Below are positions 1 to 8,971 of a stretch of 64,000 nucleotides of DNA, in pieces. A program made the translations under genes and the position numbers. The stretch's first letter is position 1; every line of letters starts with the position of its first letter. The notes under the pieces are model-generated. The model ran no database searches, was not told the DNA's origin, and saw only the letters and a program-made list of their open reading frames with translations. The stretch is from Rhodanobacteraceae bacterium (lineage in GTDB: Bacteria; Pseudomonadota; Gammaproteobacteria; Xanthomonadales; Rhodanobacteraceae): assembly GCA_030123585.1 (NCBI GenBank), contig CP126120.1:2047001-2111000 (forward strand). The letters run 5' to 3'.

Positions 1-172
1 CCCGATAATCCGGAGGGACATCGTCCAGCAGTATTTCCCGGTACGCGTCCTTCAAATTTTCTTCAAGCTCCTCGAGCGTTTCGCCCTGGCTCATGATCTC
101 CGGGTGATTGACCAGCTTTCCGAGCCAAAACTTCTCGCCCTTCCAGCACACGATGTTGAGGGTTACGTTCAT
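1..172 (-). CDS. HicB-like antitoxin family protein, partial (C-terminus off the left edge)
   Basis: The first 57 residues of a small protein are visible, starting at the ATG at 172 with GGTGAG a few bases upstream. The sequence runs from MNVTLNIVCWKGEKFW through a segment SQGETLEELEENLKDAYREI. A beta-rich start followed by a G-x-T-x-E-E-x-x-x-N helix is the pattern of the HicB/UPF0150 fold, which in HicAB modules neutralises the HicA mRNA interferase and often binds its own promoter. No HicA gene lies upstream, where hicA usually sits, because cbs ends 86 bp away. The partner is therefore beyond the left edge or absent. Family call is moderate; toxin-antitoxin function is not shown. Confidence 0.6.
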   Translation of the reverse strand, partial: MNVTLNIVCWKGEKFWLGKLVNHPEIMSQGETLEELEENLKDAYREILLDDVPPDYR

Positions 173-257
173 GGCTCACCTCGCGGATTGTCTATTCTAA
201 TACCTGTAGCGATACGCCGAACCCTTCACTCGACAAACAGCAAGGTTGCAGCTGCAA

Positions 258-1625
<1,368 letters not shown>

Positions 1626-1675
1626 GCAGGCAGGGTATTCAACCAGATCAAGGTGATGACAAATCGGTTTGCGTG

Positions 1676-4084
1676 TCACCCGCCATCATAGCCGATGCCT
1701 CGATGTCTTCCCGAATCACGTCGTGGCGGGAACGCAAGACCGGCATCGAGACTCTGCAACGACAAGTTCGGGTTGTACGCCGGGTCGTCCCGCAGGACAG
1801 CGGCCCAGCGTTCGAGCATCAACGCAGCCTCGTTGAACCGGGCTTGCCTTGCAGGGGCGCCATCGATGACGCGTGTCGCCGATTCGTGGTGATACAGTTC
1901 GGCGAACGGCGTCCAGACATTGCGGTATCCACGTTCGAGCAGCCGCAGGCAAAAATCGACGTCGTTGAATTCGACCGGGAACCGCTCGTCCAGGCCGCCG
2001 ACCGCTTCGAACACCTCGCGCCGCACCAGCAGGCAGGCACCGGTGACCACCGACAGGTTTTGCGCCACCAGCGCACGCGCCATGTACCCTCGATAACCGC
2101 GAGGTTTTCCTGCGTACGCATGACCCGCGACACCATGGATGCCAAGCAGCATGCCCGCATGCTGGATGGTATCGTCGGGGTAGTAGAGCATCGCGCCAAC
2201 GGCGCCGGTATCCGGCCGCAGCGCAAAGCCCGCCATCTCCTCCAGCCAATCCGGCGAGATGACTTCGATGTCGTTGTTGACCAACCCGAGCAGCATACCG
2301 TTGCACTGCCGCACGGCCCAGTTGTTGATCGCAGCGTAGTTGAAAGGGGCGTCGTAACGCAGCACCCGCACGTGCTCGCGCGCGGCCAGTTCACGCAGAT
2401 AATCCAGCGCTGCGCGATCGGAAGACCGGTTGTCCACCACCACCAGTTCGAAATCGGGGTACGTGGTTTTCGTGAGAATGCTCTCGACGCATGCTCGCAG
2501 CAGACCCACGCGATCGCGCGTGGGGATGATCAGGCCAACCCTGGGTGCGGGCGTCGGCAGCTTCCAGCGAACGCGGCGCAGACCAGGTGCATGGCCAAAG
2601 GCTTCGACGGTGGCCGCGTCGCCCATTCGCTCGAGATGCCTGGCCACCGCACTCAATTCGGCGGATGCACGCAATGTAGCGCCCGTCCCGGCAGCGGGAT
2701 CCTCGCGGGAGGCACGCACGTGATACAGGATCTTCGGAATGTGGCGGATGTTCTTCGATGCCGCACGCTCACTGCAACGCAAGACCAGGTCGTAACCTTC
2801 ACTGCCTTCGAACCCGGCTCGGAAACCACCGACTTCGCGCAGCCACGTGGTGCGGATCGCGACGACCCGGCCCATGAAATCCTCGCTGCGCAACAGATCA
2901 GGGTTCCAGTCCGGCTTGAATCCGGGATCGAAGCGCTTGTCGTCGTCGCCGATCCTGTCCTCGTCCGAATACACGACCGCAAGTTCCTGATCGGCCGCCA
3001 CGGCCTCCGCCATCCGTAGCAGCGCATGCGGGCGCAGCTCGCAATCATCTTGCAGCAACAAGACGAACTCGCCATTGGCTGCGGCAAGTGCGGCGTTGCA
3101 GCCTTCCACGCCGCTGCCGCCGTGCCCGACGCGAATACGCGGGTCGCGGGCTGCGTATTCATCAAGCACCGGTGCGAGGCGAGGCGTGCAGCCGGCCACG
3201 CGCAAGTCCCACTTCTCCCACACCTGCCCGAGCACACCGTCGAGACAACGGCGCAGCCGGAGCTCCGACGCACCGCGCACGATCAGCAGCACGGAGATCA
3301 ATGGCCCGCGATCATCCAGAGCCTGCGCGCGCCGATTCAATGCTTCCAGCGCGGCTTGATCGATGGTGTCGTACTTGCGCACCCACGCTTCATACTCGCT
3401 GATCCCCAGGGGCCAGTTGCGCTTGCGGTAATCGGCGTAAAGGTCGTCGGTGGCGCGTTTCAGCCCGCGCTGCCTGACGGCGCGGATCCACGTCAGCAAA
3501 CGCCGGACGCGCCACGGCTGCCCTTCACCGAATGCTCCCCCCAGCAGCATGCGCAGGGCCGCAAGGCGCGACACCCGGCACAGGCTGACATCACGCACGC
3601 GGAACACGGCTGGACTCGTGCCTGGAACGAATTCGAGCGATTCGACGTCCTCGAGGAACAGCAACAGCGTTCCAAAGCGCCCGGCCTCATCGGGCTCGGG
3701 CAGCATTACTTCGACGTCGCTCAACGCCGAGTGGACCGCGTAATGCAAGCGCACGCTGGGCAGTACGATGCGGCCCTCCTCGGCTTCGAGCCGGCCGCGC
3801 CATTCGTACCAGCCTGCCGCCAGCGTCCGTCCCAGCACACGCTGGTCCAGGACGAAGCCGGGCCGCGCACCCGCAATCTTCCAAAGGGCTTCGCCGTTCG
3901 ATGCGGACAGCCTGCGCAACTGCTCGTTTGCGATCGGCTCCGCCCATACCGCACGTGCGCGCGGCGCACCCACGACCCGCCAACGCTTGCCCGCCTTGTC
4001 ACCAGACCCGTTGTTGACCACCCGAAATTCCTTGCTGTCGGCAACGCGCGCAGAAACGGAGCACCCACGTAGCCCGCATCGCAT
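1676..4084 (-). CDS. Large tandem-domain family 2 glycosyltransferase
   Basis: About 800 residues. The first ~260 residues match no domain I recognise. A GT-A domain then begins at PLISVLLIVRGASELRLRRC and carries the acidic motif YSDEDRI. A second, better conserved GT2 domain begins at PRVGLIIPTRDRVGLLRACV, with VVVDNRSSD, the VNNDIEVISPDWL nucleotide-binding region, and GGLDERFPVEFNDVDFCLRL. This architecture is typical of O-antigen or capsule glycosyltransferases acting at the inner membrane, often rhamnosyltransferases; the sugar cannot be told from sequence. The start is uncertain: ATG 4084 was chosen, and an in-frame ATG at 4201 has no better ribosome site. It is divergent from another glycosyltransferase, so the two probably act on the same surface glycan. 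Confidence 0.8.
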   Translation of the reverse strand: MRCGLRGCSVSARVADSKEFRVVNNGSGDKAGKRWRVVGAPRARAVWAEPIANEQLRRLSASNGEALWKIAGARPGFVLDQRVLGRTLAAGWYEWRGRLEAEEGRIVLPSVRLHYAVHSALSDVEVMLPEPDEAGRFGTLLLFLEDVESLEFVPGTSPAVFRVRDVSLCRVSRLAALRMLLGGAFGEGQPWRVRRLLTWIRAVRQRGLKRATDDLYADYRKRNWPLGISEYEAWVRKYDTIDQAALEALNRRAQALDDRGPLISVLLIVRGASELRLRRCLDGVLGQVWEKWDLRVAGCTPRLAPVLDEYAARDPRIRVGHGGSGVEGCNAALAAANGEFVLLLQDDCELRPHALLRMAEAVAADQELAVVYSDEDRIGDDDKRFDPGFKPDWNPDLLRSEDFMGRVVAIRTTWLREVGGFRAGFEGSEGYDLVLRCSERAASKNIRHIPKILYHVRASREDPAAGTGATLRASAELSAVARHLERMGDAATVEAFGHAPGLRRVRWKLPTPAPRVGLIIPTRDRVGLLRACVESILTKTTYPDFELVVVDNRSSDRAALDYLRELAAREHVRVLRYDAPFNYAAINNWAVRQCNGMLLGLVNNDIEVISPDWLEEMAGFALRPDTGAVGAMLYYPDDTIQHAGMLLGIHGVAGHAYAGKPRGYRGYMARALVAQNLSVVTGACLLVRREVFEAVGGLDERFPVEFNDVDFCLRLLERGYRNVWTPFAELYHHESATRVIDGAPARQARFNEAALMLERWAAVLRDDPAYNPNLSLQSLDAGLAFPPRRDSGRHRGIGYDGG

Positions 4085-4256
4085 CCCCGCGACGCGATAC
4101 GTCGCACGCAGGCATCCTAACGACCGCACTCTCCGGACGCGACCACCCCATGCAAGACGCCGCTCCCGCGACGCGCCAAGTGCACATGCCGGTTTCGTCA
4201 TCGCAGCCCGAACCCGATCATGAGACCATGCGGTGTGCGTTTGTACACTTGCCGGC

Positions 4257-5618
4257 ATGGATAGCGAGACACCGGAAACGGTATCCGCGCGCAGGCTTCG
4301 ACCCCGCCCGGGCAACGTGCTGCTGTGCGCATTGAGATGGGGCCGGTCCCGTGCCGACGGTCTGGCATGGCTGGCAGCGTGCATTCCTTACGCCTGGCGG
4401 CTGGCCTTGCGCCGACGGCTGCATGCCGCGACGAGAACACCGATGGCGCCGTTGCCGCTGCCGGCTTCGCGACGAAGCCGGTTCTCGGCGTCGCCGCGAA
4501 CCAGTCACGGCGCCAACCTGCTGGGCTATGCGCGCGGCGAATTCGGCATCGCGGAGAGCATGCGCTCGTACGCACGCGCATTGGAGCAATCGGGCTACCC
4601 GTTCGACATCTTCAACCTCGATGTCGGCACTGCGAGCCGGCAGCAGGACGCATCGATGGAGCGGCATTTTTCGGACGCACTGCGTTACGCCAACAACATC
4701 TTCTTCATCAATGCAGACCAGATGCCCATCGCGTACAGCGTGCTGGGCAAACCGGCGTTCACGGGGCATCGCAACATCGGATTCTGGTTGTGGGAGCTGG
4801 AAAAATTTCCGCCTGATTGGTACGGTTCCTTCAAGCTCGTGGACGAAGTGTGGGCGCCCACCGCCTTCGTGCGCGATGTCATCGGCGCTGCCACCGACAA
4901 ACCCGTGCTGCGAATGCCGATGGCGGTCGAGTTCGATGCGCCTGTTGGCATGGATCGCGCGACGTTCGGGTTGCCGCCCGATGAGTTCGTTTTCCTGTTC
5001 AGCTATGACTTCAACGGATTCGCGTCGCGCAAGAACCCCGAGGCGGCGATCGCAGCGTTTCGCCGGGCCTTTGGCGACAGCGCCCAAGGCGTTCGGCTGC
5101 TGGTGAAATCCAGCAACGGCGGCCGCTTTCCGGATCGCCTGGAGGCTTTGCAGCGAAGTGTCGGCGATGACCGGCGCATCGAAGTGCGCGATGGCTTCCT
5201 CACGCGCGAGGAAATGTTCGGCCTGCAGAACGCATGCGACTGTTTCGTTTCCCTGCACCGTTCGGAAGGCTTCGGGTTGGGTCTCGCCGAGTGCATGTAT
5301 CTCGGCAAGCCGGTGATTGCGACCGGATATTCCGGCAACATGGATTTCATGGACGCCAGCAACAGCCTGCCGGTGGATTACCGCATGGTCCCGTTGCGCC
5401 GGAACGACTATCCGTATTGGCGGGGGCAGCAATGGGCCGAGCCCGACATCCAGCACGCAGCCCGACTGATGCGGCAAGTCTTCGATGACCGGGAATTCGC
5501 GCGCAGCCTGGGCGCCAAGGCCGCCGCCAGCATCTGCCGTACCCATTCCCGCGCGGTGTGCTCCGCTAAGGTCACCGCACGCCTGTCGGAAATGGATCGG
5601 CAGCGATCCTTGGCGTGA
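4257..5618 (+). CDS. Family 1/4 glycosyltransferase (GT-B fold)
   Basis: About 453 residues, starting at MDSETPET. The N-terminal domain has a glycine-containing loop (LLGYARGEFGIAESMRSYA) that usually binds acceptor, and the C-terminal domain has the donor-binding signature SLHRSEGFGLGLAECM followed by GKPVIATGYSGNMDFM. This E-x7-E arrangement is that of retaining GT4 enzymes, which transfer sugars from nucleotide donors. Proteins of this type often sit in O-antigen or capsule clusters. The N-terminal 50 residues are basic and fairly hydrophobic, which could tether it to the membrane. It is divergent from the GT2 gene across about 170 bp. Specific sugar and linkage are unknown. Confidence 0.8.
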   Translation: MDSETPETVSARRLRPRPGNVLLCALRWGRSRADGLAWLAACIPYAWRLALRRRLHAATRTPMAPLPLPASRRSRFSASPRTSHGANLLGYARGEFGIAESMRSYARALEQSGYPFDIFNLDVGTASRQQDASMERHFSDALRYANNIFFINADQMPIAYSVLGKPAFTGHRNIGFWLWELEKFPPDWYGSFKLVDEVWAPTAFVRDVIGAATDKPVLRMPMAVEFDAPVGMDRATFGLPPDEFVFLFSYDFNGFASRKNPEAAIAAFRRAFGDSAQGVRLLVKSSNGGRFPDRLEALQRSVGDDRRIEVRDGFLTREEMFGLQNACDCFVSLHRSEGFGLGLAECMYLGKPVIATGYSGNMDFMDASNSLPVDYRMVPLRRNDYPYWRGQQWAEPDIQHAARLMRQVFDDREFARSLGAKAAASICRTHSRAVCSAKVTARLSEMDRQRSLA

Positions 5619-5657
5619 CGCCGCAAACCACCGGATGAACGCAGCGGACGAAGCTTG

Positions 5658-5687
5658 AAACAAACCGGCCCGCATCGAGCGGGCCGG
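5658..5687 (-). terminator. Intrinsic terminator of the DUF465 gene
   Basis: A perfect 9-bp inverted repeat (CCGGCCCGC / GCGGGCCGG, 5-nt loop, 5665-5687) is followed on the minus strand by TTTGTTT. The T-rich side fits the leftward gene ending at 5715; on the plus strand no T-run follows, although the hairpin could also slow transcription from the glycosyltransferase. Confidence 0.7.
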
Positions 5688-5714
5688 CGGGGATTCTTGG
5701 GTTGTCGCAACGCG

Positions 5715-5936
5715 TCACGCGTTGCCGATTTCGCTCCACATTCGGGTGAGGCGGTCCTTGAGCAGGAGTTTTTCCTTCTTCATGCCGTGCAACTGGGCAT
5801 CGTGCATGGGCAATACGCCGAGTTCCGCATCGCGAACCTTGCTGTCGAGCTCCTGATGGTGATGATAAAGGCGGCGGAATTCCGGGTTCGCCTTCATCAC
5901 GGCGTCTATGTGATCCTTCTGCTGGTGTTCGAACAT
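5715..5936 (-). CDS. YdcH/DUF465 family small coiled protein
   Basis: A 73-residue, highly charged protein beginning MFEHQQKDHIDAVMKANPEF. It contains the family hallmark F-x-x-L-x-x-x-H-x-x-L-D (here FRRLYHHHQELDSKV), then EKLLLKDRL near the C-terminus. DUF465 proteins are short, mostly helical and common in Proteobacteria; their function is not established. The ATG at 5936 is preceded by GAGGAGG at good spacing, so this start is secure and the longer frame upstream is not used. A strong terminator follows. Confidence 0.88.
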   Translation of the reverse strand: MFEHQQKDHIDAVMKANPEFRRLYHHHQELDSKVRDAELGVLPMHDAQLHGMKKEKLLLKDRLTRMWSEIGNA

Positions 5937-6196
5937 GGAGCAGCCTCCTCTTGCGTTGACGACGCTTGACGGATTGCGGCGCGCACGAAACCACATCCAC
6001 GCGCCGCAGCTGCGGAGCGTGGAATCGGGAACGATGCGGGATTCATGCGATGGCGCCTCGGGGCCGGCAAGGGGCCGACCTCGATGTCGACCCTACTCCG
6101 TCCGTCCGGGCTTGGCAACAGCTTTGCATGGATCGCGGACGGCGGACGACACTCCTGTTCATGTTATTGAACGGAAAAGGTTTTCCGGCACGCCGC

Positions 6197-7099
6197 CTAC
6201 TTCTCCGCGCGGACTTCAACCTCCGCGCCGCTGCTGGCGCGGCCCACCGGCCGGATCGATACATTGGCGGCGCCCGCGGCTTCCAGCGCAGCTTCCACCG
6301 CCACCGCACGGCGACCCGCGAGCACGCGCGAGTCGGCGGCGCCGCGCGGTTCGATCACGATGCGCTGGCTGGCGTGCGCGCGCGCGAAATCCGCGAGCCT
6401 GCGACGGCCGGACTCGGTGAGGTTGTCCGAGCCGCTGCCGAACGACGCCGACGACAGGTGCATGCTGGCGGCATGCCCGCCGCCGCCCGCGGACGACGCG
6501 TTGTCGCTGCCGCCGCCCTGCAGGGCCTGCGTGGCGGCCATGGCAAGCTTGGCTTCCTTGCGTGCCAGCGCCGCCGCACGCGCCTGCGCCGCGGCGAGTT
6601 TCCTGGCCTGGGCCGCTTCGGCCTGCGCCTGCTGGGCTTGCTGGGACGCCTGCGCGCCCTGTTCCTGCAGCATCTGCGCCTGCTGCACCGCCGCCTCGTA
6701 CTGCAAGCGCTGACGCGCGAGTTCGGCGCGCGCGGCCGCCGCGTCGGCCTGGCTGGCTTCCAGCATGATCTGGTCGTGCTCGCGCTGGAGCTGGTCGAGC
6801 TTGGCGCGATCGGCATCCACCTGCGCCGACGCCCTGGCCAGCTCGACTCGCTGCTCGGCCATGAACAACGCGTGTTCGCGTTCGCTGCGGCCGGCGTTCT
6901 GCAGGTCGCCGATCGCGTTGCGCGCGAGCGTCTGCTGGGCGATCGCGTACTGGCCGAGCACGGGATCGGCGCTCAACTGTTCGAGCTGCGCGGACAGCCG
7001 CGCGACGTCGGCATCCTTGGAGGCGGCGTGGGCCGGAGGCGCCGCGAAACCGATGACCAGCGCGCCGGCCAGAGCGGCGGCGAGGATCGTGCGCTTCAT
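6197..7099 (-). CDS. OmpA-like C-terminal domain protein with coiled-coil and signal peptide
   Basis: A 300-residue protein. It opens with a clear Sec signal (MKRTILAAALAGALVIGFAAPPAHA), then a long alanine/glutamine/arginine-rich coiled coil (about residues 30-200). A compact domain of about 90 residues follows, with FGSGSDNLTESGRRRLADFA and a late R-R-A-V-A-V-E-A-A-L-E segment, the shape of an OmpA/MotB peptidoglycan-binding domain but with degenerate central residues. It probably sits in the periplasm, touching peptidoglycan. Its ATG overlaps the stop of the DUF4398 lipoprotein gene by 4 bp (ATGA), so the two are translationally coupled and likely act together. Confidence 0.75.
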   Translation of the reverse strand: MKRTILAAALAGALVIGFAAPPAHAASKDADVARLSAQLEQLSADPVLGQYAIAQQTLARNAIGDLQNAGRSEREHALFMAEQRVELARASAQVDADRAKLDQLQREHDQIMLEASQADAAAARAELARQRLQYEAAVQQAQMLQEQGAQASQQAQQAQAEAAQARKLAAAQARAAALARKEAKLAMAATQALQGGGSDNASSAGGGGHAASMHLSSASFGSGSDNLTESGRRRLADFARAHASQRIVIEPRGAADSRVLAGRRAVAVEAALEAAGAANVSIRPVGRASSGAEVEVRAEK

Positions 7100-7680
7100 G
7101 GGTTCACCCCCGGCTGGCCGCTGGTACTCGGCGGGGCGGGATTGCCGGCGGAAGAACTTGGGGCCGGCTGGCCCAACTGGATCGCCGGCAGGTCCACCGG
7201 CGCGCTGCCCGGCGCCGAGGAACCCGCAGCCGGTTGCCCGCCCGAGGAAGCTGGCGCGGGCATCGCCGAAACCGCCTGCTGCGCAGCGGCGGCCGCGGCC
7301 TGGCGGCGTTCGAGGTCGGCCTGCAGGTCGGCGTTGACCGCGGTCTGCTGCCGGATTTCGCGATCGAGACGCGTGGCCTCGGCGCGGGCCCGCGCGGTGG
7401 CAGCCGCGGCTTCGGCTTCGGCGGCCTTGTCGGTGGCCTTGTCGTTGTCGTTGCTGGCGCTGAACTGCTGCGCGGCGGCCAGCCGGCGTTCGGCCTCGGC
7501 CAGCACTTCGGGCGCGGTGGTCGCGGCGCCGGCGTTGCGCGCGGCGCGAATTTCGGACTGCGCGCGGTCCATCAACTGGATCGGCGGCGGTGCGGTGGCG
7601 CATCCGGCCAGCGCGGCGGCCAGTGCCGCCGTCGACACTATCGACGCGAAGCCATGGATTTTTCGACGCATGCGTGTCAT
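7096..7680 (-). CDS. DUF4398-type lipoprotein
   Basis: About 194 residues. The N-terminus has a basic start, a hydrophobic stretch and a lipobox LAGC, so it should be lipidated and exported. After that comes a region beginning PPIQLMDRAQSEIRAARNAG, a helix-rich DUF4398-like domain, then an alanine/glutamate coiled coil and a proline/serine-rich, low-complexity tail. DUF4398 lipoproteins are commonly encoded immediately before an OmpA-domain protein, as here (4-bp overlap). No enzymatic motif is seen. The start could be ATG 7680 or 7671; neither has a strong ribosome site. Confidence 0.72.
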   Translation of the reverse strand: MTRMRRKIHGFASIVSTAALAAALAGCATAPPPIQLMDRAQSEIRAARNAGAATTAPEVLAEAERRLAAAQQFSASNDNDKATDKAAEAEAAAATARARAEATRLDREIRQQTAVNADLQADLERRQAAAAAAQQAVSAMPAPASSGGQPAAGSSAPGSAPVDLPAIQLGQPAPSSSAGNPAPPSTSGQPGVNP

Positions 7681-7770
7681 AAACTTGGGAAACGGGAATG
7701 CCTCGCCGCATTGTCGGCGTACCATTCAGGCTTTGCAACGCCGCCCGCGGCGTTTCCTGACCGGGGATCA

Positions 7771-8886
7771 ATGATGGATATCGGATATTTCCTCAAGCTG
7801 ATGATGGACCGCGGTGCGTCGGACATGTTCCTGTCCACCGGCACGCCGGTACACATCAAGATCGAGGGCAGGCTGGCGGCGTTGGGCACTTCGCCGCTGC
7901 CGTCCGGGATGGTGAAGAAGATCGCCTACTCGCTGATGGACGAGGGTTCGGTGCCGAAGTTCGAGCGCGAACTGGAATACAACATGGCGCTGGCGGTGAA
8001 GGACGTCGGCCGCTTCCGCGTCAACGTGTTCAAGCAGCGTGGCGAAGTCGCGCTGGTGATTCGCGCGATCAAGAGCGACATCCCCACGATCGAGGAACTG
8101 CTGCTGCCGCCGATCTACAAGAAGCTCATCATGGAGCCGCGCGGCCTGATCCTGGTCGTGGGCGCGACCGGGTCGGGCAAGTCCACCACGCTGGCGTCGA
8201 TGATCGACTACCGCAACAGCAACGCGGCCGGACACATCCTCACGGTCGAAGATCCGATCGAATTCCTGCACAAGCACAAGAAGTCCATCGTCAATCAGCG
8301 CGAAGTCGGCCTCGATACCCACAGCTACCACGAAGCGCTGAAGAACGCGATGCGCGAGGCGCCGGACGTGATCCTGATCGGCGAAATCCGCGACACCGAC
8401 ACCATGGACGCCGCGATCGGCTTCTCCGAAACCGGCCACATCTGCCTCGCGACGCTGCACTCCAACAACGCCGACCAGACCATCGAGCGCATCCTCAACT
8501 TCTTCCCCGAGGCCGCGCACAAGAACATCCTGATGAACCTGGCGCTGAACCTGAAGGCGATCATTTCGCAGCGCCTGGTGGTCGGCAAGGACGGCCGCCG
8601 CCGCCCCGCGGTCGAGGTGCTGATCAACACGCCGCACATCCGCGATCTCTTGCGCCGCGGCGAGGTGCACGAGATCAAGCTGGCGATGGAACGCAGCCTG
8701 GAAGAAGGCATGCAGACCTTCGACCAGTCGCTGTTCAAGCTGTACAAGGAAGGCACTATCGATCTGGAAGAGGCGCTGTCGAAAGCCGACTCGCGCGACG
8801 GCCTCGCGCTCAAGATCCGCCTGGCCGAAGGCGCCACCGGCACCGACCTGCCGCAGGATGATCCCTACGGGCTGGGCGTCGGCTGA
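7771..8886 (+). CDS. pilU: PilU, type IV pilus retraction ATPase
   Basis: 371 residues of a PilT-family secretion ATPase. Visible motifs are the Walker A GATGSGKST, the Asp box with ILTVEDPIEFLH, the Walker B ILIGEIRD, and the His box TGHICLATLHSNNA. The N-terminal PAS-like domain starts DIGYFLKLMMDRGASDMFLS. PilU rather than PilT is suggested by the start, the length and the extended C-terminal tail. PilU is the accessory motor that, together with PilT, powers pilus retraction at the inner-membrane base. Translation may start at either of two adjacent ATGs (7771, 7774). pilT is not in this window. Confidence 0.88.
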   Translation: MMDIGYFLKLMMDRGASDMFLSTGTPVHIKIEGRLAALGTSPLPSGMVKKIAYSLMDEGSVPKFERELEYNMALAVKDVGRFRVNVFKQRGEVALVIRAIKSDIPTIEELLLPPIYKKLIMEPRGLILVVGATGSGKSTTLASMIDYRNSNAAGHILTVEDPIEFLHKHKKSIVNQREVGLDTHSYHEALKNAMREAPDVILIGEIRDTDTMDAAIGFSETGHICLATLHSNNADQTIERILNFFPEAAHKNILMNLALNLKAIISQRLVVGKDGRRRPAVEVLINTPHIRDLLRRGEVHEIKLAMERSLEEGMQTFDQSLFKLYKEGTIDLEEALSKADSRDGLALKIRLAEGATGTDLPQDDPYGLGVG

Positions 8887-8971
8887 CGCGCGCCGCTGCC
8901 TGCTTTTACTCGTTATCTCGCGCAAGCCGGGATGACGGACAAGAGCGGCCAGCGGCGGCGCGCGCAACGCA

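Noticed and set aside
1..172. Complete HicAB toxin-antitoxin module
   Set aside because: Only part of a HicB-like protein is visible and the upstream side holds no hicA-like frame, so a full module cannot be claimed.
8920..8945. Third BIME-like element after pilU
   Set aside because: Only a single CCGGGATGAC-like arm is present; no partner arm was found, so it is at most a relic.
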